Shown here in pieces: positions 35,201 to 44,250 of a stretch of 64,000 nt of DNA. Position 1 is the stretch's first letter. Each line of letters starts with the position of its first letter. Origin of the DNA: Streptomyces sp. NBC_00236 (GTDB lineage: Bacteria > Actinomycetota > Actinomycetes > Streptomycetales > Streptomycetaceae); NCBI RefSeq assembly GCF_036195045.1, contig NZ_CP108100.1, positions 4,588,001 through 4,652,000 of the forward strand, in the 5' to 3' direction. The notes below the pieces were generated by a model. The model did not search any database. It had not been told where the DNA came from and saw nothing but the letters and a program-made list of their open reading frames with translations. The position numbers and the translations under genes are program-made.

Positions 35201-35742
35201 GCTCCCGCTGCTATTGCCCTGCCCGCCATGGGCAGGCGCGAGGCACGCGAGACGGAGTAGGAGGCCCGGTCGGCGGTGGAGGGTGCTCGTCCGGTTGTGT
35301 TGCCTGGGCTGCTGTTTGTCGGACGGGGGGCCCCTTGGGCTCCGTCGGAGAAGATCACGGGGTCGGCAGCCGCCTTCGGTGCCCAGCCGTCCTTGGTGCG
35401 GGTCAGCGTGGTGTCGATGGGCTTCCACGTATCGCCGACCTTGGCCCGTACCGGCACTGCGTGGGCGGTCAGTTCGAAATCGCCGTCGGGCAGAGCGTAC
35501 GTAGTGGAAGTGGCGTCCCGCAGTGCGGTGACCTCCACCCGCTTGCCGGTGCGGACTGCTCGCTCCTGGGCGCTGCTCTCGTCGAGGAGTGCAGTGGCGT
35601 GGGCAGGCCGCGCTTGGCTCGGTGAAGGCCCGTCCTCCTGGCCGGGTACGAGAAGTGCGAACCCGAGAGCGGCCGCGATGAGCGCGGAGACTCCCGCCGT
35701 GGTGCGCCGAGGCAGACCCCGGATGAGACGACGACGTTCCAC
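32230..35742 (-). CDS. large secreted DNRLRE and VCBS/FG-GAP repeat protein
   Basis: The 1,170-residue protein has a signal peptide (RRTTAGVSALIAAALGFALLVPG), then a region typical of RHS-associated secreted proteins (WKPIDTTLTRTKDGWAP; HVITLGWPGPLPVPTIDGA). An acidic Pro/Ser linker follows, then a DNRLRE-type carbohydrate-binding domain at about 490-660 (SFYDGANYNTGTTEARVGW, SSAYIQLLETYAW, ATTWNKQP), then Ig-like sequence. From about 885 to the end come VCBS/FG-GAP repeats (GDVTGDSYPDLLAV, TPDITGDGLPDMFAL, VGDISGDGIADLLW, TPDATGDGIPDIWGV). It is probably secreted or wall-bound and Ca2+-binding. GTG 35742 follows GGGAGGG; an in-frame GTG at 35790 lacks a site. It is divergent from the RHS toxin gene. 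Confidence 0.88.
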   Translation of the reverse strand: MERRRLIRGLPRRTTAGVSALIAAALGFALLVPGQEDGPSPSQARPAHATALLDESSAQERAVRTGKRVEVTALRDATSTTYALPDGDFELTAHAVPVRAKVGDTWKPIDTTLTRTKDGWAPKAAADPVIFSDGAQGAPRPTNSSPGNTTGRAPSTADRASYSVSRASRLPMAGRAIAAGAEDTEFSDLVTFTSAGHVITLGWPGPLPVPTIDGASALYTNVFDGVDLLLTARDSGFSHVLVVHSPEAAASGQLAELPYMFSSPDLTFHLDPITHAVSAKDAKGEEIAVSPTPYMWDSAGKLAVTEGDDPQPPAPSADPAPTYSEEPGEPVSDNPEGGDTDGNAAPDPLPSEPSQSPAPSTVAPPASPVDPSESPDDQTAVHNTALSGGSGDGSLKRLAGFSTTGSSYSPQDVFALPGLEGPQPGTHAAVGTAALAGQGTTSALLTMTPNKPLLTDEKTVWPVFIDPSITGQTANWTTTYQKHPDSSFYDGANYNTGTTEARVGWESTTNGLSRSFFHLNWKTNFKGAAVSSAYIQLLETYAWSCEEREMQVWQTAAISSATTWNKQPQWMKELGRKSFANGWKSSCPDAYVTYDMSAVKALAQDAADGGWTNITIGLKATNEESSYSWKKFKAETTAAPKMVVKYNRRPKEPTGLSMTPGVDCDLTSPYSSVGLSDLTFAAQSSDPDGDLKYIDFEVWESGKTTKIYDGNRTVDSQGKASITLDGGDGTASSFANGKTYFWRPRAIDSTGAASTYAPPGTDDCGFVYDSTAPASPEVSSDSFPEPVGTDSKWSTVKLGTKGEFTFQGSADTVEYRYKFNTTSNPVVIKPSSPGAAVTVLLAPPVAGPNVLFVWAVDAALNISPTPRKYLHYVTPRATADAPGDVTGDSYPDLLAVDSLGDLRSYPGDSRGDIATHSLGAHDGDDPAPDGYWVGSDGAHALITHMGDQYPGDGLTDLVARMPDGRLYTYPGDGYGGFDINERLTVDLPSNAPAPATLTEIVSTPDITGDGLPDMFALAGDQLWAFTGYTGATFTEARQLAVGSWDERNIVSVGDISGDGIADLLWRGDNTGRGLSLRQGKPAAGGGVDLASLALGATSATGQDETYGTGGWSRAEMPLIKGTPDATGDGIPDIWGVEDDGKLYFYPGGKATHGTRFLAGEAGWMTLRILG

Positions 35743-36377
35743 GGTGCTGGATTCCCTCCCGAGTACGACAGTGGCTGACCGAACCGACACCCGGGAAGCG
35801 TCAAATGCCGCGTCGCGGAAATGGTTCGGGGCAGGCGAAAGTCGTCACGATGCCTAATAGCCCGTGCCCCCTTGTCGACCTTTGCTGGACCCGGCCGAGG
35901 TGGCGTCACGGCAGGTAGGGGCGAAGCAGAAGCATGACGGATTGAGCACTTGGCATCCATACATGTGCCCATTCCGTGATGACAGCAGCATGGAGGTGGA
36001 GTGGCAGGTTCCGCGCCCCTGACCAGCGCGAACTCTGGACTCGCCGCTGCGTTCGTCGTTGACTCGAAACGCACTGAATCTATCCATAGTGTGAGGAATC
36101 GGCAGGCCGTATGTGATCATTCGCCACTCTGTAATACGAATTGATGCTTTCGAATTGATCTGCAACTCTTGAGTTACTTATTCTCAAATCGGCGAAAAGC
36201 AAATGATGATTCACTTAGGTGGTGAATTTTCGCGTGTTTGAAATCACTACTTGTGAAGAACGTTTGACGGCATGTGAATTCATGGCGGAATATTCGGCGC
36301 ATCAATAAGCCCCCGGCGCTGCGTGCCCGACGCGTGTCATCCGGTGGTCGGATCGACTGTGGGGGGCCGCGGCCGTC
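35743..36377. other. AT-rich divergent intergenic region before the RHS toxin gene
   Basis: About 635 bases with no convincing gene. The part 36110-36305 is strikingly AT-rich for this genome. It has a GAATTGAT direct repeat around 36139-36162 and the small dyad ATTCAC-N7-GTGAAT near 36211-36229. It probably holds promoters for one or both flanking large genes. Confidence 0.55.
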
Positions 36378-39300
36378 GTGTGGGGATCGTTTTCTTGGAG
36401 CGGCCGGGGGAGACTGCCCGGCACCGAGGCACAACGACGCCGACGGCGTCATGCCCGCGTCGGTCTGGTTACCGTTGTCGCGACGGCTGTGACGGTGGGA
36501 TTGTTGCCCGCCGCGTACTCCATGCCCCCGCCGGACAACCGGGCCGGGGTCGAGCTGGTCGATCTGCCGAAGCCCGATGTGGTGCCCGGTGAGGACGGTG
36601 CCGGTCTGGCGGAGCTGACAACCGCTGCCGTGCAGGCCGGCGAAGACTATGAGCCGACAAAGACCGAGGCGCCGTCCGGAACGGGCATCACTACGCCGGT
36701 CACCGGGTCGGTGACCGGGCTGACCGCGGGGCAGACCAAGCCCGTGGCATCCCTGCCGATCGAGGTCGGGGCCCCTGACGGAGCCACGGCTGCGGAGGCC
36801 GCGGCCCTGGAAGGGGCCTGGAAGGTTGCCCTGGCGAGCCAGGGCGAGCTGGCCGACACGAACATCCACGGCCTCGTGTTCACCGTGACCCCGCCCGCGA
36901 CCGCGACCGGTGATGCTGTTGTCGCTCTTGACTACACCGAGTTCGCCGAGCTCTACGGCGCCAACTGGGCGGACCGGCTCCAACTGGTCAAGTACCCCGA
37001 GTGCTTTCTGAGCACCCCAGAGGTCGAGGGCTGTTCCGAGCCGACCGAAGTGGACACGACCAACGAAGTGCAGCCCATCGAAGCCGACGTCGAGGGCGAC
37101 GGCATCATGGACGGCAATCGACGTATCGCAGCCACCCTGGATGTTGCCGACCTGACAAGCGCCGTTCCCCCTGCGGCTCAAGCCGCCTCTCAGGACGGCG
37201 CGTCCACCGCCACGAACGCCGCGTACCGGACACGCACTGCCACTCCGGCGATTGCCCCGCAGTTGAGCGCGGCCACGTCCGGTGCTAGCTCATCCGTCTT
37301 CGTCGCAACCTCGGCAGGTGGCGGTGCGAAGGGCGACTTCTCTGCGACTCCGCTTGCGAGCGCCGGATCCTGGACCGCGGGCAGCAGTTCCGGCGGCTTC
37401 TCGTACACGTACAACCTCCAGGCCCCGGTCGTGCCCGCAGGTCCGGCTCCAAGCCTGGCCTTCAGCTACAACTCGCAGAGCGCGGATGGCCGAACCTCGG
37501 CAACCAACAACCAGGCGTCCTGGATCGGCGACGGCTGGGAGTACAACCCGGGTTCCATCACACGCACCTACCGCACCTGCCGCGACGACCAGACGGATGG
37601 CAACAACGCCAACCACAAGACTGCAGATATGTGCTGGGGGTCGGACAACGCCACTCTCAGTCTGGGCGGCACGACCACCGAACTGGTGAAGGACAAGGAC
37701 GAGACCGGAAACGAGTGGGTGACTGCAAACGGCGACGGCTCCCGCGTGCGGCTCCTCGCGAACGCTGGTCTCGCCAACGGCGACAACGCTGGTCTCGCCA
37801 ACGGCGACAAGGAAAACGAGTACTGGGAGGTCACTACCCGTGACGGCACTCGGTACTACTTCGGCATGCACAGGCTTCCCGGTTGGAAGAACAACGGTGA
37901 CGCCCCGGACGACCCTGTCACCAACTCGGTACTGACCGTCCCGGTAGCCGGCAACCAGACGGGCGAACCCTGCCATGCCACCGCGTTCGCCGACTCCTTC
38001 TGCGATCAGGCCTGGCGCTGGAACCTCGACTACGTCGTGGACACCAACGGCAGCGCCATGTCTCTGTGGTGGCACAAGGATGTCAACTACTACGCGAAGA
38101 ACATGAAGTTCGACAGTTCAGTCGCGTACGACCGTGATGGCTACCTGGAACGCATTGAGTACGGGCAGAACGAGTCCACTCTGTTCAGTGCCGCCCCGAT
38201 CTCGCGGGTCGACTTCACTGTCGCCCCCCGATGCCGACTTGAAGGCTCCATCACTTGCTCGGACGAAAACTTCGAATCGGGCGAGTTCGCCAAGAACCGG
38301 ATCTGGTACGACACCCCGGCCGACCTGTTCTGCAAGAAGTCCGTTGACTGCCACGTGCCAGTGCCGACGTTCTGGTCGAAAGTGCGCCTGGGGCAAGTTG
38401 CTACGTACACCCAGCGCACCGAGGGCTCGACCGCTCTCTCCAAGGTGGACACCTGGACGCTCGAGCAAACGTTGCCGTCCGAGCGGACCGACGAAGGAAC
38501 CGCGCTCTGGCTGAACTCCATCACCCGCACGGGCTTCGGAACAGGCGGTGAGGGAATCCCCCTGCAGCCCGTGACGTTCGTCGCCAACACCGTACCCATG
38601 CCGAACCGGGTCAAGAGGGGCGCCAAGGACCCCAACCCCACCTTCGACCGGCTGCGCATCGAACGCGTCATCAGCGAGTACGGTGGCGAGACCTTCGTCG
38701 ACTATCGCGAACCGACCGGCCCCTGCGCCACAGGAACCGGCTTTCCCTCACCCGAGTCCAACAAGGGGCTCTGCTTCCCGGCGTACTGGCATCCGGATCC
38801 CGACAAGTCCGACGAGTCCACGGAATGGTTCAACAAGTACGTCGTCGACACCATCCAGGAACTGCCCGGCGTCAAGGGCGTCGAACCGGTCAACACGTCA
38901 TACGAGTACGTGGGTGATGGTGCCTGGGCGCTGAACGAAGCCGAATTCTCCAAGAAGAAGACCCGTACCTATGACCAGTGGCGTGGCTACGGGCTCGTCC
39001 GCACCATCAGCGGCGCAGACTCTTCCGACCCGAGCGAGGGTTCGAAGCGGTCCATGTCGGAGATCCGATACTTCCGCGGCATGGACGGCGACCCGCTTCC
39101 CGGAGGAGGGAAGCGTGATGTCGACGTTTTGGACGCTGACGGGAAACTCATCGCCGCAGACCTGCTGCCCTTCCAGGGGCGGGTGGCGGAGGAACTCACT
39201 TATACCGAGTACGGTGGTGCGCTCGTATCGAGGTCGGTCGACTATCCGAGAGCTGTACTGCTCGCTACCCGGGCTCGTACCGGCGGTGTCCCGGACCTGA

Positions 39301-42300
39301 ACGCGTACCGGGTACTGGAGGACCACAGCAAGACGGTCACTCGGTCGTCGGGTACGAACATCAAGGACACCCGCACCTGGCGGACGCTGGAGACCACCAC
39401 CACGTATGAGGATGCCTACGGGCTTCCGGTGAAGGTCGAATCCCTGGGCGACACCGGTGTAACCGGTGACGAGTCCTGCTCGGTGATGAGCTACGTCCAC
39501 AACACCGCCAAGCACCTCATCGGCCTGGACAAGGAAACCCTCACCACTTCCGGCACCTGCGACGCAGCAGCCACCGCGCCGGCCTCCAGCCGGATATCCG
39601 GTGCCCGCGTCGCTTACGACAAGGGGGCCTTCGGCGCCGAACCCACGACCGGGCTTGCCACCACCACGTGGTCCCTCAACGGGGCCGGCGACGCCTGGGC
39701 CAAAACGTCTTCCCTGACGTACGACTCCTACGGGCGAGCTCTGTCCACGACGGATGCCAAGGGAGCCACCGAGACGACCAAGTACACCCCCGCCACCGGT
39801 CAGGTGTACTCGGTGACCACGACCAACGCCCTCGACCAGAGCGAGACGTCGTACCTGGAGCCGGCCCGCGGCACCACGCTCAAGGACGTCGACGTCAATG
39901 GGAAGACCACGGTCTACACTTACGACGCCCTCGGCCGTACCAAGGCCGGCTGGGCGACTTCGCAGGCCACCACCGAACCGGCGTCGGCAAAGTTCACCTA
40001 CAACACCACGCCTGGTGAACCGGTCTCCGTGGTCAGTTCCACCCTCAACGACGACGGCAGCTACGACGAATCGATCGTCTTCTACGACGGCCTCGGACGC
40101 GAACGCCAACGCCAGTCGCCGGCGGTCGGCGAGGGGCGGCTGATCACCGACACGTTCTACAGTGCGAACGGCACCATCTCCCGTACGAACAATGGCTACT
40201 ACGCCACCGGCGAGCCTCAGAACGTCATGTTCGAGTCCGACACCGACTTCCAGATTCCCAACGCCACGCTCTACAAATACGACGGCATGGGAAGAGTCCT
40301 CTCCGAGACGCCGTACGAGGCAGGCGCGACCAAGACGGAAAAGGCCACCACCTACGAGTACGGCTACGACTGGGCCACCACCATCGAGCCCAAGGGTGGT
40401 GCGGCGCAGCGCTCCTACAGCGACGCCCTCGGTCGCACGGTGCGCGTCGACACGTTCACCAACGCCGCACGGACCGCCTACCGCTCGACCTCGTACGAGT
40501 TCGACGCACGCGGCGACCAGGTCAAGGCCAAGGACGCGAAGGGCAACACCTGGTCCTGGACCTATGACGCGCTGGGACGTCAGGTCACGGCCACCGACCC
40601 GGACACCGGGACGACGCGTACGACCTACGACGTCCTGAGCCGTCCGGAGACCATCACGGACAGTCGAGGCGTCACCGTCTGGAACGGCTACGACAAGCTG
40701 TCCCGGCCGACAGAGCAGCGTCGGGGTTCCGACACGGGCGAACTCCTGACTTCCGCGACGTACGACACGGTCATCGGCGGCCAGGGGCTGCCGGCCACGT
40801 CGACGCGCTACACCGACGGACTTCCGTACACGACCACGGTCACCGGCTACACCTCCGACTATCAGCCGACCGGCAAGAAGCTCACGCTTCCCGCGTCCAT
40901 TGCCGCCGCGTACGGGCTTCAGGAGACCTATGCGTACGCCTACGAGTACAGCAAGTCCGGACAGCTGAAGTCGGCCTCACTGCCGGCTGCTGGCGGGCTC
41001 GGGCCGGAGAAGATTGTCACCCGGTACAACGATGACGGGCTGCCCATCTCGACGTCCGGCCTGGACTACTACACCGCCCAGACCACTTACAGCGTCTACG
41101 GCGAGGTGCTGCGCTCGGTCAGCGGTGAGAACCCGAACCGCGTGTGGACCACCAATCTGTTCAACGAGTCGACCGGTGAGCTGACGCAGAGCATCGTGGA
41201 CCGTGAGTCCACGAGCGACACCACCACGGTCCCCGACCACCGCGTCAACTCCCGCTCCTACGCCTACGACCCGGCCGGAAACGTCACCAAGATCGAGGAC
41301 ACCGTTGAGGCGGTGACCGACCGGCAGTGCTTCACGTATGACGTTCTGGGCGAGATGACCCAGGCGTGGACGACCAACGATGCGACATGCGCCACAAAGG
41401 CAGCGGACGGCACCCCGAGCACGGTGACCGCGGGCACGGCGGGCGACGGCTACCGCAAGACGTACACGTACGACGAAGTGGGCAACCGCACCAAGCTGGT
41501 CGACCACTACCTCGGGCTCACCGACGGCAAGACAGTCGTCAATCCGGATCTGGATGCGACGACGACGTACGAGTACGGGAAGGCCGACGGTACTCAGCCG
41601 CATACCCTGACGAAGTTGTCCTCCACGTACATCGCGGACAGCGGCGCCAAGGTGGACGAGCTGTCGACCCGGGAGTACGACGCGGCAGGCAACACCACCG
41701 AGCGCGTCGACGGCGGCGACGAGCAGGCGATGTCGTGGACCTGGGACGGCAAGCTGGAGACGGTGACGGGCTTCGGTGAGAGCGGTGCTGGGGCTTGGAC
41801 CGGGCTCTCAGGCAAGTGCCTGGACCTGCAGTCCTCGTCGACGGTCGCTGGCTCACCTCTCCAGCTCTATGCCTGTAACGGAACCCGGGCACAGAAGCTG
41901 AGGGTCGAGGGCTCGTCCCCGACCGACTCGTCCACGGGCGGCCTGAAGGTGCTCGGTCATTGCGTGGTGCCGAAGGACGGCGGCACTGCTGATGGCACGC
42001 CCGTCGTGATCGCGGATTGCACGGGGGCCGAGGCTCAGAAATGGGCGCCGGCCACCACCGGGCACAAGCTCAAGCACGTCGCGTCCGGTAAGTGTCTGGT
42101 CGTGCCGGGCGGCAGTACCGCGAGCGGCACGGACCTGCAGCTCGGTACGTGTGATGCGTCGGGTGCCGCCCAGTCCTGGGCGCCGGCGGACGAGACGACG
42201 TACATCTACGGCGCTTCCGGCGAGCGGCTGATGTCGCTGACCGGCAGTGAGCGGACCCTGTACCTCGGGGACACGACAGTCGCGGTCAACGTGGACGGCA

Positions 42301-44147
42301 CTCCTTCGTACACCGAGCGGTACTACGCGCAGCCCGGTGCCCCGACGGTGATGCGGTTCCGGCAGGGTTCGGGCACCCCGGAACTGTCGGTCCAGATAGC
42401 CGACCAGAACGGCACGGCCTACGCCAACATCAAGCTCGGCACCGGCAATGCGGTGAAGTTCGAGAAGACCGACCCGTTCGGTGTGAAGCGGACGGACCAC
42501 GGCTCGTGGCGCTCGCACGAGGGCTACATCGGCGGTGACGACGACCGCTCCAGCGGCCTCATCCACCTGGGTGCGCGGGAATACGACCCGTCGACGGGCC
42601 GGTTCATTTCGGCGGACCCGGTGCTTGACCTGGTCGATCCGGTTCAGATGAACGGGTACGTGTACTGCGAGAACAACCCGGTCACTTACTCCGACCCCAG
42701 CGGCATGATGGCCCAGGCCAATCGGAGTGGTGGTGGTACTTACGTAGAGGACCCCACGAACGAGGACGAGGCCAAGAAGGTCCTGAACACCTCGGTGTCC
42801 GACGTTGTCCAGGACGTCGGATGGGCGGTGTTCAAGGAGTTCATCGGCTGGAACGACGCCGTCTCCTGCTTCTCCCGCGGTGATATGTGGGCGTGCGGCT
42901 CGATGGTCATCGACGCGATCCCGTGGACGTCGGTGTTCAGCAAGGGCAAGAAGATCTGGCGCGCGGTCGAGAAGACCTTCAATGCGATCAGCGCCTGGCG
43001 CAAGGCCCAGGAGAAGGCCCGCAAGGTCATTGCAGCGGCCAAGGCGGCCCGCGAAGCGGCGAAGGCGGCGGCCACGGCCGCGAAGACGGCAGCGAAGAAG
43101 GCGGCCCAGGCAGCGGCGAAGAAGGCGAAACAAGCTGCCACCCGACAGGCCAAGAAGGCGGCTCAGAAGACCGGGAACCAGCTTCAGAAGGCCAAGAAGG
43201 CAACCGCCAAGGCCGGCGAGAAGGTCAAGAGCGCCGCGCAGAGGAGCAAGGGCTGCCCGACCAGCAACAGCTTCGTCCCGGGTACACAGGTGCTCATGGC
43301 CGATGGCTCTACGAAGTCCATCGAGGACATCGAGGGCGGCGACGTGGTCCTCGCCACCGACCCCGAAACCGGTGAGACCACTGGTGAGCCGGTTACGGCG
43401 GAGATTGAGGGCACCGGGGTCAAGCACCTGGTCAAGGTGACGGTCGACACCGATGCTGACGTGGGATCGGCAACCGCCACGCTCACGGCCACCGACGGCC
43501 ACCCGTTCTGGGTGCAGTCGCTCGGGGATTGGGTCGATGCCACCGACCTGAAGCCGGGCGAATGGCTGCGCACGAGCGCCGGCACCTACGTCCAGGTCAC
43601 GGCAATTGAGCGGTGGACGGCGAAGCGCGAGGTAGTCCACAACCTCACCGTCAACGACCTCCACACGTACTATGTGCTGGCGGGGGCTACGCCGGTCCTG
43701 GTTCACAATTGTGGCAATGCGGAGGAGGCGGAGCATGCTTACATAGCCGCCGACACCCTTCAGCAAGGTCGCTACCGGGCCACGAACGAGACCATTTCCG
43801 GAGTCAGGGGAGCGCAGGGAGAGTACGGGACGACAGCCGTCATCGGAGTTCGCAACACCACCACCGGAGACGTCACAATCCGTACTGCGGTAAACCATAG
43901 CGGCGCTGCTCCGGATAGTTGGCCGCAGTGGGCGCGGGACGCTTTTGTGCAGGGTGAAGGTCATGCCGAGACGACGATCTTCGGCAGTCTCGCCCCCGAC
44001 GAACAGGTCGTGTTTGGTGCTGCTTCCCGCAATGTCTGCTGGGGTTGCCACTCGGCGCTGTCATCGGACCCGGGAATTGTCTTCGGTGGTGGGCAGTTCC
44101 GTGGTGGCCCAAAGGCCTCGCCATTCAGGATGTTTTGGCGAGAATAG
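36378..44147 (+). CDS. secreted RHS/YD-repeat polymorphic toxin: R-lectin insert, Hint autoprotease, deaminase-like effector
   Basis: This 2,589-residue protein has a signal segment (RVGLVTVVATAVTVGLLPAA, about 27-46) and an N-terminal region (about 320-1,100) of the type found before YD repeats (FSYTYNLQAPVVPAGPAPSL). YD repeats such as YDALGRTKAGW and TYDVLSRPETI follow to about 2,060. An R-type lectin (about 1,806-1,937; GKCLDLQ, GKCLVVPGG) interrupts them. The RHS core LGAREYDPSTGRFISADP is near 2,064-2,085. Next come an Ala/Lys-rich linker (about 2,206-2,290) and a Hint domain from Cys2293 (CPTSNSFVPGTQVLMADG) to VHNC2445, with TDGHPFWV. The last 145 residues hold HAE (2529-2531) and CWGC (2554-2557), the zinc site of cytidine-deaminase-like toxins. 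The GTG start at 36378 has a weak site. Confidence 0.9.
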   Translation: MWGSFSWSGRGRLPGTEAQRRRRRHARVGLVTVVATAVTVGLLPAAYSMPPPDNRAGVELVDLPKPDVVPGEDGAGLAELTTAAVQAGEDYEPTKTEAPSGTGITTPVTGSVTGLTAGQTKPVASLPIEVGAPDGATAAEAAALEGAWKVALASQGELADTNIHGLVFTVTPPATATGDAVVALDYTEFAELYGANWADRLQLVKYPECFLSTPEVEGCSEPTEVDTTNEVQPIEADVEGDGIMDGNRRIAATLDVADLTSAVPPAAQAASQDGASTATNAAYRTRTATPAIAPQLSAATSGASSSVFVATSAGGGAKGDFSATPLASAGSWTAGSSSGGFSYTYNLQAPVVPAGPAPSLAFSYNSQSADGRTSATNNQASWIGDGWEYNPGSITRTYRTCRDDQTDGNNANHKTADMCWGSDNATLSLGGTTTELVKDKDETGNEWVTANGDGSRVRLLANAGLANGDNAGLANGDKENEYWEVTTRDGTRYYFGMHRLPGWKNNGDAPDDPVTNSVLTVPVAGNQTGEPCHATAFADSFCDQAWRWNLDYVVDTNGSAMSLWWHKDVNYYAKNMKFDSSVAYDRDGYLERIEYGQNESTLFSAAPISRVDFTVAPRCRLEGSITCSDENFESGEFAKNRIWYDTPADLFCKKSVDCHVPVPTFWSKVRLGQVATYTQRTEGSTALSKVDTWTLEQTLPSERTDEGTALWLNSITRTGFGTGGEGIPLQPVTFVANTVPMPNRVKRGAKDPNPTFDRLRIERVISEYGGETFVDYREPTGPCATGTGFPSPESNKGLCFPAYWHPDPDKSDESTEWFNKYVVDTIQELPGVKGVEPVNTSYEYVGDGAWALNEAEFSKKKTRTYDQWRGYGLVRTISGADSSDPSEGSKRSMSEIRYFRGMDGDPLPGGGKRDVDVLDADGKLIAADLLPFQGRVAEELTYTEYGGALVSRSVDYPRAVLLATRARTGGVPDLNAYRVLEDHSKTVTRSSGTNIKDTRTWRTLETTTTYEDAYGLPVKVESLGDTGVTGDESCSVMSYVHNTAKHLIGLDKETLTTSGTCDAAATAPASSRISGARVAYDKGAFGAEPTTGLATTTWSLNGAGDAWAKTSSLTYDSYGRALSTTDAKGATETTKYTPATGQVYSVTTTNALDQSETSYLEPARGTTLKDVDVNGKTTVYTYDALGRTKAGWATSQATTEPASAKFTYNTTPGEPVSVVSSTLNDDGSYDESIVFYDGLGRERQRQSPAVGEGRLITDTFYSANGTISRTNNGYYATGEPQNVMFESDTDFQIPNATLYKYDGMGRVLSETPYEAGATKTEKATTYEYGYDWATTIEPKGGAAQRSYSDALGRTVRVDTFTNAARTAYRSTSYEFDARGDQVKAKDAKGNTWSWTYDALGRQVTATDPDTGTTRTTYDVLSRPETITDSRGVTVWNGYDKLSRPTEQRRGSDTGELLTSATYDTVIGGQGLPATSTRYTDGLPYTTTVTGYTSDYQPTGKKLTLPASIAAAYGLQETYAYAYEYSKSGQLKSASLPAAGGLGPEKIVTRYNDDGLPISTSGLDYYTAQTTYSVYGEVLRSVSGENPNRVWTTNLFNESTGELTQSIVDRESTSDTTTVPDHRVNSRSYAYDPAGNVTKIEDTVEAVTDRQCFTYDVLGEMTQAWTTNDATCATKAADGTPSTVTAGTAGDGYRKTYTYDEVGNRTKLVDHYLGLTDGKTVVNPDLDATTTYEYGKADGTQPHTLTKLSSTYIADSGAKVDELSTREYDAAGNTTERVDGGDEQAMSWTWDGKLETVTGFGESGAGAWTGLSGKCLDLQSSSTVAGSPLQLYACNGTRAQKLRVEGSSPTDSSTGGLKVLGHCVVPKDGGTADGTPVVIADCTGAEAQKWAPATTGHKLKHVASGKCLVVPGGSTASGTDLQLGTCDASGAAQSWAPADETTYIYGASGERLMSLTGSERTLYLGDTTVAVNVDGTPSYTERYYAQPGAPTVMRFRQGSGTPELSVQIADQNGTAYANIKLGTGNAVKFEKTDPFGVKRTDHGSWRSHEGYIGGDDDRSSGLIHLGAREYDPSTGRFISADPVLDLVDPVQMNGYVYCENNPVTYSDPSGMMAQANRSGGGTYVEDPTNEDEAKKVLNTSVSDVVQDVGWAVFKEFIGWNDAVSCFSRGDMWACGSMVIDAIPWTSVFSKGKKIWRAVEKTFNAISAWRKAQEKARKVIAAAKAAREAAKAAATAAKTAAKKAAQAAAKKAKQAATRQAKKAAQKTGNQLQKAKKATAKAGEKVKSAAQRSKGCPTSNSFVPGTQVLMADGSTKSIEDIEGGDVVLATDPETGETTGEPVTAEIEGTGVKHLVKVTVDTDADVGSATATLTATDGHPFWVQSLGDWVDATDLKPGEWLRTSAGTYVQVTAIERWTAKREVVHNLTVNDLHTYYVLAGATPVLVHNCGNAEEAEHAYIAADTLQQGRYRATNETISGVRGAQGEYGTTAVIGVRNTTTGDVTIRTAVNHSGAAPDSWPQWARDAFVQGEGHAETTIFGSLAPDEQVVFGAASRNVCWGCHSALSSDPGIVFGGGQFRGGPKASPFRMFWRE
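37761..37808 (+). repeat. exact 24-bp tandem duplication inside the RHS gene
   Basis: The 24 bases 37761-37784 are repeated identically at 37785-37808, encoding NAGLANGD twice. The duplication is in frame and looks recent. Confidence 0.95.
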
Positions 44148-44250
44148 TGATCTGACCTGTAACCTCTCAGGTGCGTAATGTGTTCCGGTGCGAGCGGCAG
44201 GTTCCGCGCACCAACCCCAGTCACGGCCAGAAGGATGGCGGCGAGAAGAT

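Noticed and set aside
36323..36592. Separate small gene before the toxin
   Set aside because: It overlaps the toxin signal peptide in another frame and has only Arg/Gly-rich shadow sequence.
43254..43712. A true splicing intein inside the RHS protein
   Set aside because: The Hint domain sits exactly at the junction with the C-terminal effector and follows the RHS core, the usual place of a releasing Hint autoprotease; no split host domain is restored by its removal.
41853..44051. Open frame of 732 codons opposite the toxin's Hint and effector region
   Set aside because: It mirrors the real frame and has no recognisable domain; the plus strand has the Hint and HAE/CxxC motifs.
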